From: Westiellopsis prolifica IICB1
GTDB lineage: Bacteria > Cyanobacteriota > Cyanobacteriia > Cyanobacteriales > Nostocaceae
NCBI RefSeq assembly: GCF_004323185.1
Contig: NZ_NAPS01000002.1
Coordinates: 1,773,892 to 1,837,891, forward strand
Direction: 5' to 3'
DNA: 64,000 bases
Both the position numbers and the translations under genes were made by a program. This document shows, piece after piece, positions 55,656-64,000 of this stretch (its first letter is position 1; each line of letters starts with the position of its first letter). The notes beneath the pieces were generated by a model. The model was not told the DNA's origin. It saw only the letters and a program-made list of their open reading frames with translations, and did no database searches.

Positions 55656-57026
55656 CTAAGGGCTAGTTTGTGAAGTTTCAACCGTTAATACCTGGGGTGG
55701 TGTTGCGTCTGGCGGATAGAGGAAATCTACTTGTACTAATCTTTTGTCGCCCGGTTTCATATTTAATACTACTAAGGGTTCTCCAGACTGACCGCGCTTT
55801 TGTACCAAATGCACAAACTGGGTTTGCTGCTGACCTTGATCATCTTTGTAGCCTAAGCGGACTGTCCCACGGAAAAATACTTGTTGGGCTGGTGTACTCA
55901 AAAAGCGTAACCCCGGTTTGACTAATTGGTCTTCTTTTAGGGGTGTTTGCATAGATATAGTTACTTTTTGCGGTGTCTGGGTGTTGTTATGTAGTGGGAA
56001 CTTCAGGTTGTATTGTATACCGTAATTTCCATGAGCTAGATAAGCTGTGTCAGGATAGCGTACTAACATGGGCGCACTTTGAATTTGATCGGTTCCTAAA
56101 GTTCCACCAGGGACAGTGCTTAATGCATAAGAATAAGCTTGACCCGGTTGAGGAATTGTTAGATATTTGGATTTAGCACCATCTGTAATAAAAGCCCGCC
56201 AAAAAGAACCGTTTGCTACACCTGCGACACGTCCATAAATTATAGGTTTGTCAGTTTTTTCTAGAGGAGTAGGAGTTTTATCTCGCGGCCCAGATAAACT
56301 ACCATTATTGAGTAAATTTTCCCATTCTTCTAAATTAGGCGGGCGATCGCTACCATCAGGATTAGTTTTTGCAAACATCGCCAAACTAGCTGCGTAGACA
56401 GTTCCGCTACTATGCATACGAATCAAAGCAGATCGACCATTTAAAGGTGGGGTGAGTCCTTTAACTGGAATTGGCGCATTCAACAACATCTGACTTTCCC
56501 CTGGTGGAATCACAATTTGGGGAGGGAAAATATCTTGGCGACGTCCACGTAAGACATCATTCATCACGCGATCGCCTGGCCCAGCGAAAACATTTCCTAA
56601 AAGATTTCGAGTTAAAGATGGTAATTCCACAAAGGGTGCATCTGGTTGACTTAAATAAGTTGCGCCTTGAAACACGTTAATCTTTACTGGTTGTTTACCT
56701 GGGTTATGTAGGATGATTCCGAGATAAAGCGATCGCAAGTCATTGGGGGTAGGTGCTTCCGCAACATGATGGGCAAAAATATCAAATCTTCCCTTAAAAG
56801 GATAGTTGAGATGTGCGGTTGGCACTTTTTTCCCTTTATCAGGAAAGGTAGACAAAAGAATTCCTTCTGTCATTACTTTTTCTGGACTATTGCTATTAAA
56901 GGTTGGTATTTTATCCAGTTTTCCTGGTAAAGCACGTACTTGTTGAGTTTGTACTACTTCTTCAGGTACTGATGGTGGTAGAGGATTTGTTTGAGCGAGA
57001 GGAATAATTAGTAAGATTGGCAACAT
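55656..57026 (-). CDS. DUF3370 family secreted protein
   Basis: 456 aa. Signal peptide (MLPILLIIPLAQTNP), then VRALPGKLDKIPTFNSNSPEKVMTEGILLSTFP, the conserved start of DUF3370, and a long beta-rich body. Probably exported to periplasm or outer surface. Found mainly in cyanobacteria; function unknown. Faces away from hisH, with a pseudogene between. Confidence 0.85.
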   Translation of the reverse strand: MLPILLIIPLAQTNPLPPSVPEEVVQTQQVRALPGKLDKIPTFNSNSPEKVMTEGILLSTFPDKGKKVPTAHLNYPFKGRFDIFAHHVAEAPTPNDLRSLYLGIILHNPGKQPVKINVFQGATYLSQPDAPFVELPSLTRNLLGNVFAGPGDRVMNDVLRGRRQDIFPPQIVIPPGESQMLLNAPIPVKGLTPPLNGRSALIRMHSSGTVYAASLAMFAKTNPDGSDRPPNLEEWENLLNNGSLSGPRDKTPTPLEKTDKPIIYGRVAGVANGSFWRAFITDGAKSKYLTIPQPGQAYSYALSTVPGGTLGTDQIQSAPMLVRYPDTAYLAHGNYGIQYNLKFPLHNNTQTPQKVTISMQTPLKEDQLVKPGLRFLSTPAQQVFFRGTVRLGYKDDQGQQQTQFVHLVQKRGQSGEPLVVLNMKPGDKRLVQVDFLYPPDATPPQVLTVETSQTSP

Positions 57027-57069
57027 ATACTTAGATAAATTTTTCTACAAACAGACGCAAAAGATTTTA

Positions 57070-57575
57070 TCAAAGTGCCACACTGTGAATAATGAATAAA
57101 AGATCAGCAAGTATTGATGGCAAATTTTCTGTAGTCAAAATAGAAACGTGGATAAATATGCAAGGAATTTTTAATTGGGACTGTGGCAGGTGATCTAGTA
57201 CTGAATAATTTAGACCTTCAACAGACAAATTTGTCGCAGTCATGACGAACTCAAAATTTCCTGTCTTGACCAGGAATTGCTTTAAATTCAATGTTGTTTA
57301 CAACACAGTTTGACCAAAACCAGGATTCGATTTCACACTTAATTGCTTCTGCTTTTGAGTCATGACACAGCAGATAATCCCATCTGGCAGTAGTTTTGCG
57401 ATTTTTTCCAGTACTTGAGTTTTCGCCAGTTGCACATCCACAGGCAACAATCGCACCAAAGTTAAATCATGAGATGTCGAATCAAGTTTCGCTAGTCAAA
57501 TCAATAAATCATCATCACAATTTAAATGTTGATCGGGTAGGCAAGTTGCAAAATAAATTAATAGCAACCTTCTCG
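57070..57575 (-). pseudogene. Pyroglutamyl-peptidase-like pseudogene
   Basis: One minus-strand frame reads ATCLPDQHLNCDDDLLI, stop (TGA, 57497-57499), LAKLDSTSHDLTLVRLLPVDVQ, DGIICCVMTQKQKQLSV, stop (TAA, 57298-57300), then NLSVEGLNYSVLDHL and IPCIFIHVSILTTENL. These are the successive blocks of cyanobacterial pyrrolidone-carboxylate peptidase (C15) proteins. The catalytic Glu/Cys/His are eroded (GFGQ, V for the Cys region) and the start is lost. A dead gene on present evidence. Confidence 0.7.
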
Positions 57576-57637
57576 TAATTACGAATATTATTTAAAATAG
57601 AATTACCCTCCATAATAAATTGACAGGGAGCAAGTTA

Positions 57638-58279
57638 ATGGCGGTTATAGCAGTTGTGGACTATGACATGGGGAATTTGCACTCAGTCTGCAAAGGTTTA
57701 GAAAAAGCTGGGGCAACTCCGAAAGTTACAGATTCTCCAAAGGAATTAGAAAGAGCAGATGCGATAGTATTACCGGGAGTGGGTGCATTTGATCCGGCAG
57801 TACAACATTTAAGATCGCGGAATTTAGAAGTACCTATCAAGGCTGCGATCGCATCTGGCAAACCTTTTTTAGGTATTTGTTTGGGACTGCAAATTTTGTT
57901 TGAATCCAGTGAAGAAGGCTGCGAACCAGGACTAGGAATTATAAAAGGAAAAGTGCGCCGCTTCCGTCCAGAACCAGGAATTACTATTCCCCATATGGGT
58001 TGGAATCAACTCGAATTGACTCAACCAAAATGTCTTTTATGGGAATATTTAGCGCCTCAACCCTGGGTATATTTTGTCCATTCTTATTATGTTGACCCCG
58101 CCGAACCTCAAGTCCGTGCGGCTAACGTCACTCATGGGAATCAAACTGTTACTGCTGCTATTGCTTATCAAAACTTAATGGCAGTCCAGTTTCACCCAGA
58201 AAAATCTTCTAATATCGGATTGCAAATTCTATCTAATTTTGTTGCTCAAGTCCGCGATCGCGAAGAAATTGCTGCTTAA
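57638..58279 (+). CDS. hisH: Imidazole glycerol phosphate synthase, glutaminase subunit
   Basis: 213 aa from ATG 57638, AGGGAG seven bases upstream. Class I glutamine amidotransferase delivering ammonia to HisF in histidine synthesis. PGVGAFDPA, nucleophile Cys81 in GICLGLQ, and the catalytic His/Glu in VQFHPEKS are present. Monocistronic here; hisF not in window. Confidence 0.96.
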   Translation: MAVIAVVDYDMGNLHSVCKGLEKAGATPKVTDSPKELERADAIVLPGVGAFDPAVQHLRSRNLEVPIKAAIASGKPFLGICLGLQILFESSEEGCEPGLGIIKGKVRRFRPEPGITIPHMGWNQLELTQPKCLLWEYLAPQPWVYFVHSYYVDPAEPQVRAANVTHGNQTVTAAIAYQNLMAVQFHPEKSSNIGLQILSNFVAQVRDREEIAA

Positions 58280-58501
58280 AATCAAGTTAATTTTTGTAAA
58301 TTTCTCTGATCAGTTCACCTGTTTTATCCTCTCCACCATTCCTAGTCAGAATGATGGAAAAATTCTACTATAAATGTGGTGGATTGTTATTTAATGGAAC
58401 AGGAATTAGTTAATATTTTACCTGAACCACTTTTTGTGATCATACAGTTAGAGCGGAAGTGAGTTTGTATTGAAGTCTGCATTAATTTTGCTCCCAAGCT
58501 C

Positions 58502-59175
<674 letters not shown>

Positions 59176-59240
59176 TCAACGTCACCGCGTCTTTTATTCC
59201 TCGCGTCTTCCTCTGTCTTCTCCCGTCTCCTTAATAAAAA

Positions 59241-59354
59241 TTAACCTCCCAACTCGTTGGGACGCTTGTATTGCTTATAAGCAGCGTAGAACAGTCCACT
59301 TAGAGTTACGAAGATTAGACCCAGAACAATGCCATCTAGTAGGGGTTCAACCAC
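59241..59354 (-). CDS. petG: Cytochrome b6f subunit PetG
   Basis: 37 aa single-helix subunit needed for b6f assembly. Starts at GTG 59354 with GGAG about nine bases upstream; reads [36 protein letters not shown] after the first residue, which matches PetG end to end. The frame is open 25 codons further upstream, but PetG never has that extension. Confidence 0.95.
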   Translation of the reverse strand: MVEPLLDGIVLGLIFVTLSGLFYAAYKQYKRPNELGG

Positions 59355-59549
59355 TTGAGATCTCCTTGTTGCAGTTGTTAAAGATTTATTTCCTGTTCCC
59401 AATCTTACCAAATTTAGCATCAATCCCATGTCTGAAGATGGTTTGAGGCAACAAAAGAATATAGAAAAATAGATATTGTGCTTGCAAACACAATCAAAGA
59501 AATTTTAAGCTATGTGTATGAAATGAAAATTTTTTTGTACACCTAAACT

Positions 59550-59939
59550 TTGACAGCAAAAAATTTGGATAACCAAATTACCCAACCTAAAAACATTATT
59601 CAGCGAATCGCCTTGATGGCTCTGGCGATTTTGCTAGCGCTTCTCTTGGGGATTTTTGCTGTTCGGATAGTCAGAGCTTCCGATCCCTATGTTAAGACAG
59701 TTCTATCCCTGACAGGTGATCCAGTACAGGGACATGCTATCTTTCAAATCAACTGTGCTGGTTGTCATGGTTTGGAAGCAGATGGTCGAGTTGGTCCAAG
59801 TCTACAAGGAGTCTCTAAGCACAAATCACCCTATGGTCTAATTCATCAAGTCATTAGCGGCGAAACTCCTCCGATGCCAAAATTCCAGCCTAATGCTAAA
59901 GAAATGGCAGACCTGCTTAGTTACTTGGAAACACTGTAG
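59550..59939 (+). CDS. cytM: Membrane-anchored c-type cytochrome, cytochrome cM-like
   Basis: 129 aa. N-terminal membrane anchor (about 20-40), haem site CAGCH (C69, C72, H73), likely Met109 ligand in PPMPKF. ADGRVGPSLQGVSKHKS and EMADLLSYLETL match cytochrome cM as I recall. CytM takes part in respiratory or dark electron flow. Start is TTG 59550; no ATG upstream in frame. Divergent from petG. Confidence 0.75.
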   Translation: MTAKNLDNQITQPKNIIQRIALMALAILLALLLGIFAVRIVRASDPYVKTVLSLTGDPVQGHAIFQINCAGCHGLEADGRVGPSLQGVSKHKSPYGLIHQVISGETPPMPKFQPNAKEMADLLSYLETL

Positions 59940-60024
59940 TTTTGTTGGTAGTTTATGCTTTTTGCTTGATGACTAATTGTTGGTAGTTTATGATTCCAAA
60001 CAATTAATTATTGATCATTGACAA

Positions 60025-61194
60025 ATGACAATTGAAGTAGACTACCGCTTTCCTGCGGGTGTAGACCCTCACAAACAAGCCAAAGTAATCGCCGTTGGGC
60101 AAACAGTCGGAACTTGGGATGAGCGTTTTGCCTATAGAGATGCAGCTTTGCGATCGCACTTGGCAGAAGTTGTCTCAGTCCAAACCCAAACCGAAACAGG
60201 TCATAGCATCGCTACTATTCGTTTTCCAGAAGCTAATGTGGAAAATGATATATCCAGCCTGTTGACGATGATATTTGGTAAATACTCAATGGCTGGTGCG
60301 GCGAAAGTGATTGCGGTGCGTCTACCAGAAACCTATGGTCAGTTTCCAAAAGTTGGGATTACAGGTATCCGTGAACAGTTGGGAGTGTTTGACCGCCCCT
60401 TAATTATGGCTATATTTAAACCAGCTTTGGGGCTTTGCGCCTCAGATCACGCTGCAATTTTGTCAGAGGTAGCCCATGCTGGTCTAGATATTATCAAAGA
60501 TGATGAAATTTTAGGAGATTTAGATATTGCCCCAACCCTAGAACGCCTCCAGGCTTGTCGCCAAATTATCGAAGAAGTCAAGCAAAAAACTGGACGCACA
60601 ATATTGTATGCAACCAACGTCACAGGTACAGCAGACAAATTAATCGAGAAAGCACGTCTTTTAGTACAACAAGGCGCTAATGCACTCTTGCTAAATGTCC
60701 TCACTTATGGTTTTTCAGTACTATCTGCTCTAGCTAGTGATCCTGAAATCAACGTCCCCATCTTCGCCCATCCAGCATTCGCGGGGGCAATATGTGCCGC
60801 TCCCGATTACGGTATAACATACTCGGTAGTATTGGGAACTCTCATGGCTCATGCTGGTGCTGACGCTGTTTTGTATCCAGCACATTACGGCAGTTTACCT
60901 TTTGATCCAGCAGAGGAAGCCCAAATTAAAAATATCTTGCGTAGTCGTGGAGTCTTCCCTGTCCCTTCTGCCGGCATTCATCCAGGTATTGTTCCCAAAG
61001 CCTTAGCAGATTATGGTCAAGATGTAATTCTCAACGCTGGTACTGGCATTATGGATCATCCAGATGGTGCTGCTGCGGGTGTGCAGGCGTTTTTTGAGGC
61101 GTTAGAACGTGTTACTCAAGGTCAATCTTTTGCACTGGAAAGTTTACCAGCAGGTTCACTACGTCGGGCTATAGAAAAGTGGGGTAGCAAGTAA
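60025..61194 (+). CDS. RuBisCO-like protein (type IV), DK-MTP-1-P enolase-like
   Basis: 389 aa. RuBisCO large-chain fold: KP in FKPALGL (K132), IKDDE (K158, D160, E161) for carbamylation and metal, PIFAHPA (H249), loop region YPAHYGSLPFD in place of the CO2-handling Lys loop, PSAGIHPG (S315), GTG (339-341). Lack of the loop-6 Lys shows it is not a CO2-fixing enzyme. The pattern is close to MtnW of methionine salvage, but no other salvage gene lies here. Ends at a terminator shared with clpC. Confidence 0.88.
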   Translation: MTIEVDYRFPAGVDPHKQAKVIAVGQTVGTWDERFAYRDAALRSHLAEVVSVQTQTETGHSIATIRFPEANVENDISSLLTMIFGKYSMAGAAKVIAVRLPETYGQFPKVGITGIREQLGVFDRPLIMAIFKPALGLCASDHAAILSEVAHAGLDIIKDDEILGDLDIAPTLERLQACRQIIEEVKQKTGRTILYATNVTGTADKLIEKARLLVQQGANALLLNVLTYGFSVLSALASDPEINVPIFAHPAFAGAICAAPDYGITYSVVLGTLMAHAGADAVLYPAHYGSLPFDPAEEAQIKNILRSRGVFPVPSAGIHPGIVPKALADYGQDVILNAGTGIMDHPDGAAAGVQAFFEALERVTQGQSFALESLPAGSLRRAIEKWGSK

Positions 61195-61198
61195 ATAA

Positions 61199-61231
61199 AA
61201 AAGGTAGAGGGTGTAATTCCTCTACCTTTTT
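61199..61231. terminator. Bidirectional terminator between RLP and clpC
   Basis: aaaaggtagagg (61199-61210), 8-base loop, cctctacctttt (61219-61230). T-run on one side and A-run on the other fit both converging genes. Confidence 0.85.
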
Positions 61232-61257
61232 AAATTTATAAGATTTAACCCAAAATC

Positions 61258-63726
61258 TTACTCAACTCCAGGCGTCATCAATTCCCGGCGCTGTTCGCCT
61301 CTGACAGTGACATTACCGCTTTCATCAACATCAACAATGGCGGTGTCGCCTTCTTTGATGCGACCAGACAGGATCTCTTCTGCGAGACTGTCTTCTAGTA
61401 AGCGCATAATGGCTCGACGTAAGGGTCTTGCACCGTAACTGGGATTATAACCCTCTTGTAACAAGCGCTCTTTGAAGCGATCGCTCACTTCGAGATTGAT
61501 TCCTTTCTCGGTAAGACGACCAAATACTTCTCTGAGCATAATGTCGGCAATTAGCATTACCTCTTCCTTGTTCAGTTGACGGAAGACGATAATTTCATCC
61601 AGACGGTTGAGGAATTCTGGACGGAAGTAGTTCTTGAGTTCTTCGTTAACTAAGAACTTAATCCGGTTGTACTGGGATTCGCTTTGGTCTTCAGCAAACT
61701 CGAAGCCGATACCGCCACCACCTTTTTCAATTACCTTGGAACCGATGTTGGAAGTCAAAATCAGCAAGGTATTCTTGAAGTCTACGGTGCGACCTTTGGC
61801 ATCAGTTAAACGACCGTCTTCCAAAATTTGCAGCAGCATGTTGAAAACATCGGGGTGGGCTTTTTCGATTTCGTCGAATAGCACCACGGTGTAAGGACGA
61901 CGACGTACTGCTTCGGTGAGCTGACCACCTTCGTTGTAACCAACATAGCCTGGAGGTGAACCGATTAACTTGGAAACGGTGTGACGCTCCATGTATTCGG
62001 ACATATCCAGACGGATCATCGCTTCTTCTGAACCAAAGAAGTAAGATGCTAATGCTTTTGCCAACTCGGTTTTACCAACACCGGTAGGCCCGGAGAAGAC
62101 AAAGCTAGCAATAGGTCGGTTGGGGTTCTTTAAGCCGACACGAGCGCGACGAATTGCCCGCGAAACAGCCTTCACAGCATCTTCTTGACCGATTAGGCGC
62201 TGATGCAGGGTGTCTTCCATGTGCAGCAGCTTTTCAGACTCGGACTCGGTGAGTTTATTGACTGGTACACCTGTCCAGGAAGCGACAATGTGGGCAATGT
62301 CTTCTTCTGTTACTACTGGTTCTTCACCTTCTGGACGGCCAGTACCGGTTTTGCTTTGAGCGATCGCGCGAATTTCGGCTTTGATTTCCATTTCGCGATC
62401 GCGTAATTCTCCGGCTCGGTCGAAGTCTTGGGCGCGAACTGCATCATCTTTTTCTTTTAATAATTGGCGCAGTTCTCGATCTAACTCTTTGGCTGCGGGT
62501 GGCAATTGGGAGTTAATTAGACGGACGCGAGATCCAGCTTCATCGATTAAGTCGATGGCTTTATCTGGCAGATAGCGATCGCTAATATAACGGTCTGATA
62601 ATTTGGCGGCAGCGATCAAAGCTTCGTCCGAAATCTTGAGCTTGTGGTGTTGTTCGTAGCGATCGCGCAGACCATGCAAAATTTCGATTGTCTCATCAAC
62701 CGAGGGTTCACCGACCATCACTGGTTGGAAACGGCGTTCCAAGGCTGCGTCTCGCTCAATGTGCTTACGGTATTCGTCTAAGGTTGTGGCACCAATGCAC
62801 TGTAATTCGCCTCTAGCCAAGGCTGGCTTGAGGATATTTGCTGCATCAATTGCCCCTTCTGCCGCACCTGCACCAATTAGGGTGTGTACTTCATCAATGA
62901 CTAAAATGACATTGCCAGCCTGACGAATCTCATCCATGATCTTCTTCAGGCGCTCTTCAAATTCACCCCGGTACTTTGTACCTGCTACGAGTAAACCGAT
63001 ATCCAGAGTGACTACGCGCTTTTCTTCCAGGATGTCCGGGACATCTTTGTTGGCAATACGCTGTGCCAGACCTTCGGCGATCGCGGTTTTACCAACTCCT
63101 GGTTCCCCAATTAAAACTGGGTTATTTTTTGTGCGGCGACCCAAGATTTGAATCACCCGCTCAATTTCTTTGGCGCGTCCTACCACTGGATCGAGCTTGC
63201 CGTCAACTGCCATTTGGGTCAAATTCGAGCCAAACTCATCCAAGGTCGGGGTTTTGTTGCCGCGTGATGGACCACCTTGTGTAACCTCGGCGGTCTCTCC
63301 CAGCATCCGGATAACTTGAGTTCTTACCTTTGAAAGATCTACACCCAGATTTTCTAGCACTCTGGCTGCTACACCTTCCCCTTCTCGGATCAGGCCCAAC
63401 AGCAGATGCTCGGTGCCAATGTAGTTATGCCCTAATTGGCGCGCTTCTTCCAAGGATAGTTCCAGAACTCGCTTTGCCCGTGGCGTAAACGGAATTTCCA
63501 CGGCAACAAAGCCCGAACCCCGGCCTATGATTTTTTCTACTTCAATCCGAGCGTCTTTGAGATTGACACCCATGGATTTCAGCACCTTAGCCGCCACTCC
63601 GGTACCTTCTCCAATCAGACCCAGGAGGATCTGCTCGGTACCAACGAAATTATGTCCCAGGCGGCGTGCCTCTTCCTGGGCCAACATGATTACCTTAATG
63701 GCTTTTTCTGTGAAGCGTTCAAACAT
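61258..63726 (-). CDS. clpC: ClpC, Hsp100 chaperone-unfoldase
   Basis: 822 aa from ATG 63726 ([29 protein letters not shown]); 29 open codons upstream are ignored because the family starts here. Two Clp-N repeats (1-150), AAA-1 with GEPGVGKT and VIDEVHTL, a UVR-type middle domain (about 430-450), AAA-2 with GPTGVGKT and [12 protein letters not shown]. Feeds substrates to ClpP3/R or ClpP1 in the cytosol. Full length. Confidence 0.97.
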   Translation of the reverse strand: MFERFTEKAIKVIMLAQEEARRLGHNFVGTEQILLGLIGEGTGVAAKVLKSMGVNLKDARIEVEKIIGRGSGFVAVEIPFTPRAKRVLELSLEEARQLGHNYIGTEHLLLGLIREGEGVAARVLENLGVDLSKVRTQVIRMLGETAEVTQGGPSRGNKTPTLDEFGSNLTQMAVDGKLDPVVGRAKEIERVIQILGRRTKNNPVLIGEPGVGKTAIAEGLAQRIANKDVPDILEEKRVVTLDIGLLVAGTKYRGEFEERLKKIMDEIRQAGNVILVIDEVHTLIGAGAAEGAIDAANILKPALARGELQCIGATTLDEYRKHIERDAALERRFQPVMVGEPSVDETIEILHGLRDRYEQHHKLKISDEALIAAAKLSDRYISDRYLPDKAIDLIDEAGSRVRLINSQLPPAAKELDRELRQLLKEKDDAVRAQDFDRAGELRDREMEIKAEIRAIAQSKTGTGRPEGEEPVVTEEDIAHIVASWTGVPVNKLTESESEKLLHMEDTLHQRLIGQEDAVKAVSRAIRRARVGLKNPNRPIASFVFSGPTGVGKTELAKALASYFFGSEEAMIRLDMSEYMERHTVSKLIGSPPGYVGYNEGGQLTEAVRRRPYTVVLFDEIEKAHPDVFNMLLQILEDGRLTDAKGRTVDFKNTLLILTSNIGSKVIEKGGGGIGFEFAEDQSESQYNRIKFLVNEELKNYFRPEFLNRLDEIIVFRQLNKEEVMLIADIMLREVFGRLTEKGINLEVSDRFKERLLQEGYNPSYGARPLRRAIMRLLEDSLAEEILSGRIKEGDTAIVDVDESGNVTVRGEQRRELMTPGVE

Positions 63727-64000
63727 GGCATTTTTCCCATCACCTGCGTCGTGCCGGTACGCTGATTTTAGCACAGGCAAATCGATTGAATGTCTGTATA
63801 AAGAAATAGACATTCAATTGGGATCACCCAGCGTTGATGGGAAATTGCTAACTTTTTATTACTTTTTATTGACTGTGTATTGAGGAGCCTGAATTTACCG
63901 TCTTTGTAGAGATTGACAAGCAAATAAAAATTGGGTTTGCAAGTTTTTAATGCCAATCCCAAGCAAAGATATTTATCATATTTTTAGAGCATTGTCAACT
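63727..64000. other. clpC upstream region
   Basis: AT-rich, without a supported gene. The clpC promoter is expected here, and the inverted short repeat tgtctataaag..agaaatagaca is visible near 63792-63811, but no clear -10/-35 can be named. Confidence 0.4.

Noticed and set aside
57396-57578. 60-codon plus-strand frame before hisH
   Set aside because: Runs antisense through the peptidase pseudogene and has no start signal.

Overview
The window is a piece of a cyanobacterial chromosome. Chlorophyll synthase, cytochrome b6f genes (petC-petA, petG, a PetP-like subunit), ndhB, a small c-type cytochrome, ADP-glucose-type glycogen synthase and ClpC occur together. HIP1 octamers (gcgatcgc) are scattered throughout, and there are many heptamer-type (STRR-like) repeats, short palindromic MITEs and Uma2 endonuclease genes. 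This mix fits a filamentous, heterocyst-forming Nostocales genome of roughly 40% GC; the species cannot be named from the sequence. No tRNA, rRNA or CRISPR array was seen.

Layout: 1-4.0 kb holds repeats, a small membrane protein, chlG, a Get3d-type ArsA ATPase, a PetP-like gene and a Uma2 remnant. 4.1-19.9 kb is a surface-polysaccharide island, all on the + strand: ABC exporter (Wzm/Wzt with a carbohydrate-binding C-terminus), acetyltransferase, coiled-coil methyltransferase, several GT4/GT2 glycosyltransferases including a GT4-GT2 fusion and a double GT2, GDP-mannose dehydratase, and a three-gene Gtr-like module (DPM-like GT2, polytopic GT-C-like protein, EamA-type mini-flippase). 20-25.4 kb has Uma2, an SLH protein, a membrane-anchored PstS-like protein beside a membrane-anchored Ser/Thr kinase, and a repeat-rich gap. 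25.4-41.7 kb is mainly core: lipid kinase, hemC, glgA, a PgpH-type HD phosphohydrolase, aroQ with an overlapping 45-codon gene, topA, a DUF1349 gene, an RRM protein with a possible ribosome-site-masking hairpin, and ndhB.

41.8-57.6 kb is an accessory stretch: a 21-bp palindromic tandem array, PsiE-like protein, Uma2, GNAT, a kinase fused to a periplasmic-binding domain, an NB-ARC (STAND) ATPase, DUF732 and DUF3067 proteins, petC-petA, a PrlF/YhaV-like toxin-antitoxin pair, a DUF2887/Rpn-type protein, a possible Psb35, DUF3370, and several gene fossils (Uma2, a duplicated gene fragment, a pyroglutamyl-peptidase pseudogene). 57.6-64 kb returns to core genes: hisH, rsmD (tail extended by a repeat), petG, a cytochrome cM-like gene, a RuBisCO-like protein and clpC.

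The most interesting points are two kinase/binding-protein pairings (one fused, one split) that look like ligand-sensing Hanks-type kinases, the Gtr-like and WbdD/Wzt-like logic inside the polysaccharide island, the 21-bp hairpin array, the hairpin over the RRM gene's ribosome site, and the small ORF overlapping aroQ. Functions are inferred from motifs and family memory; no database search was run.
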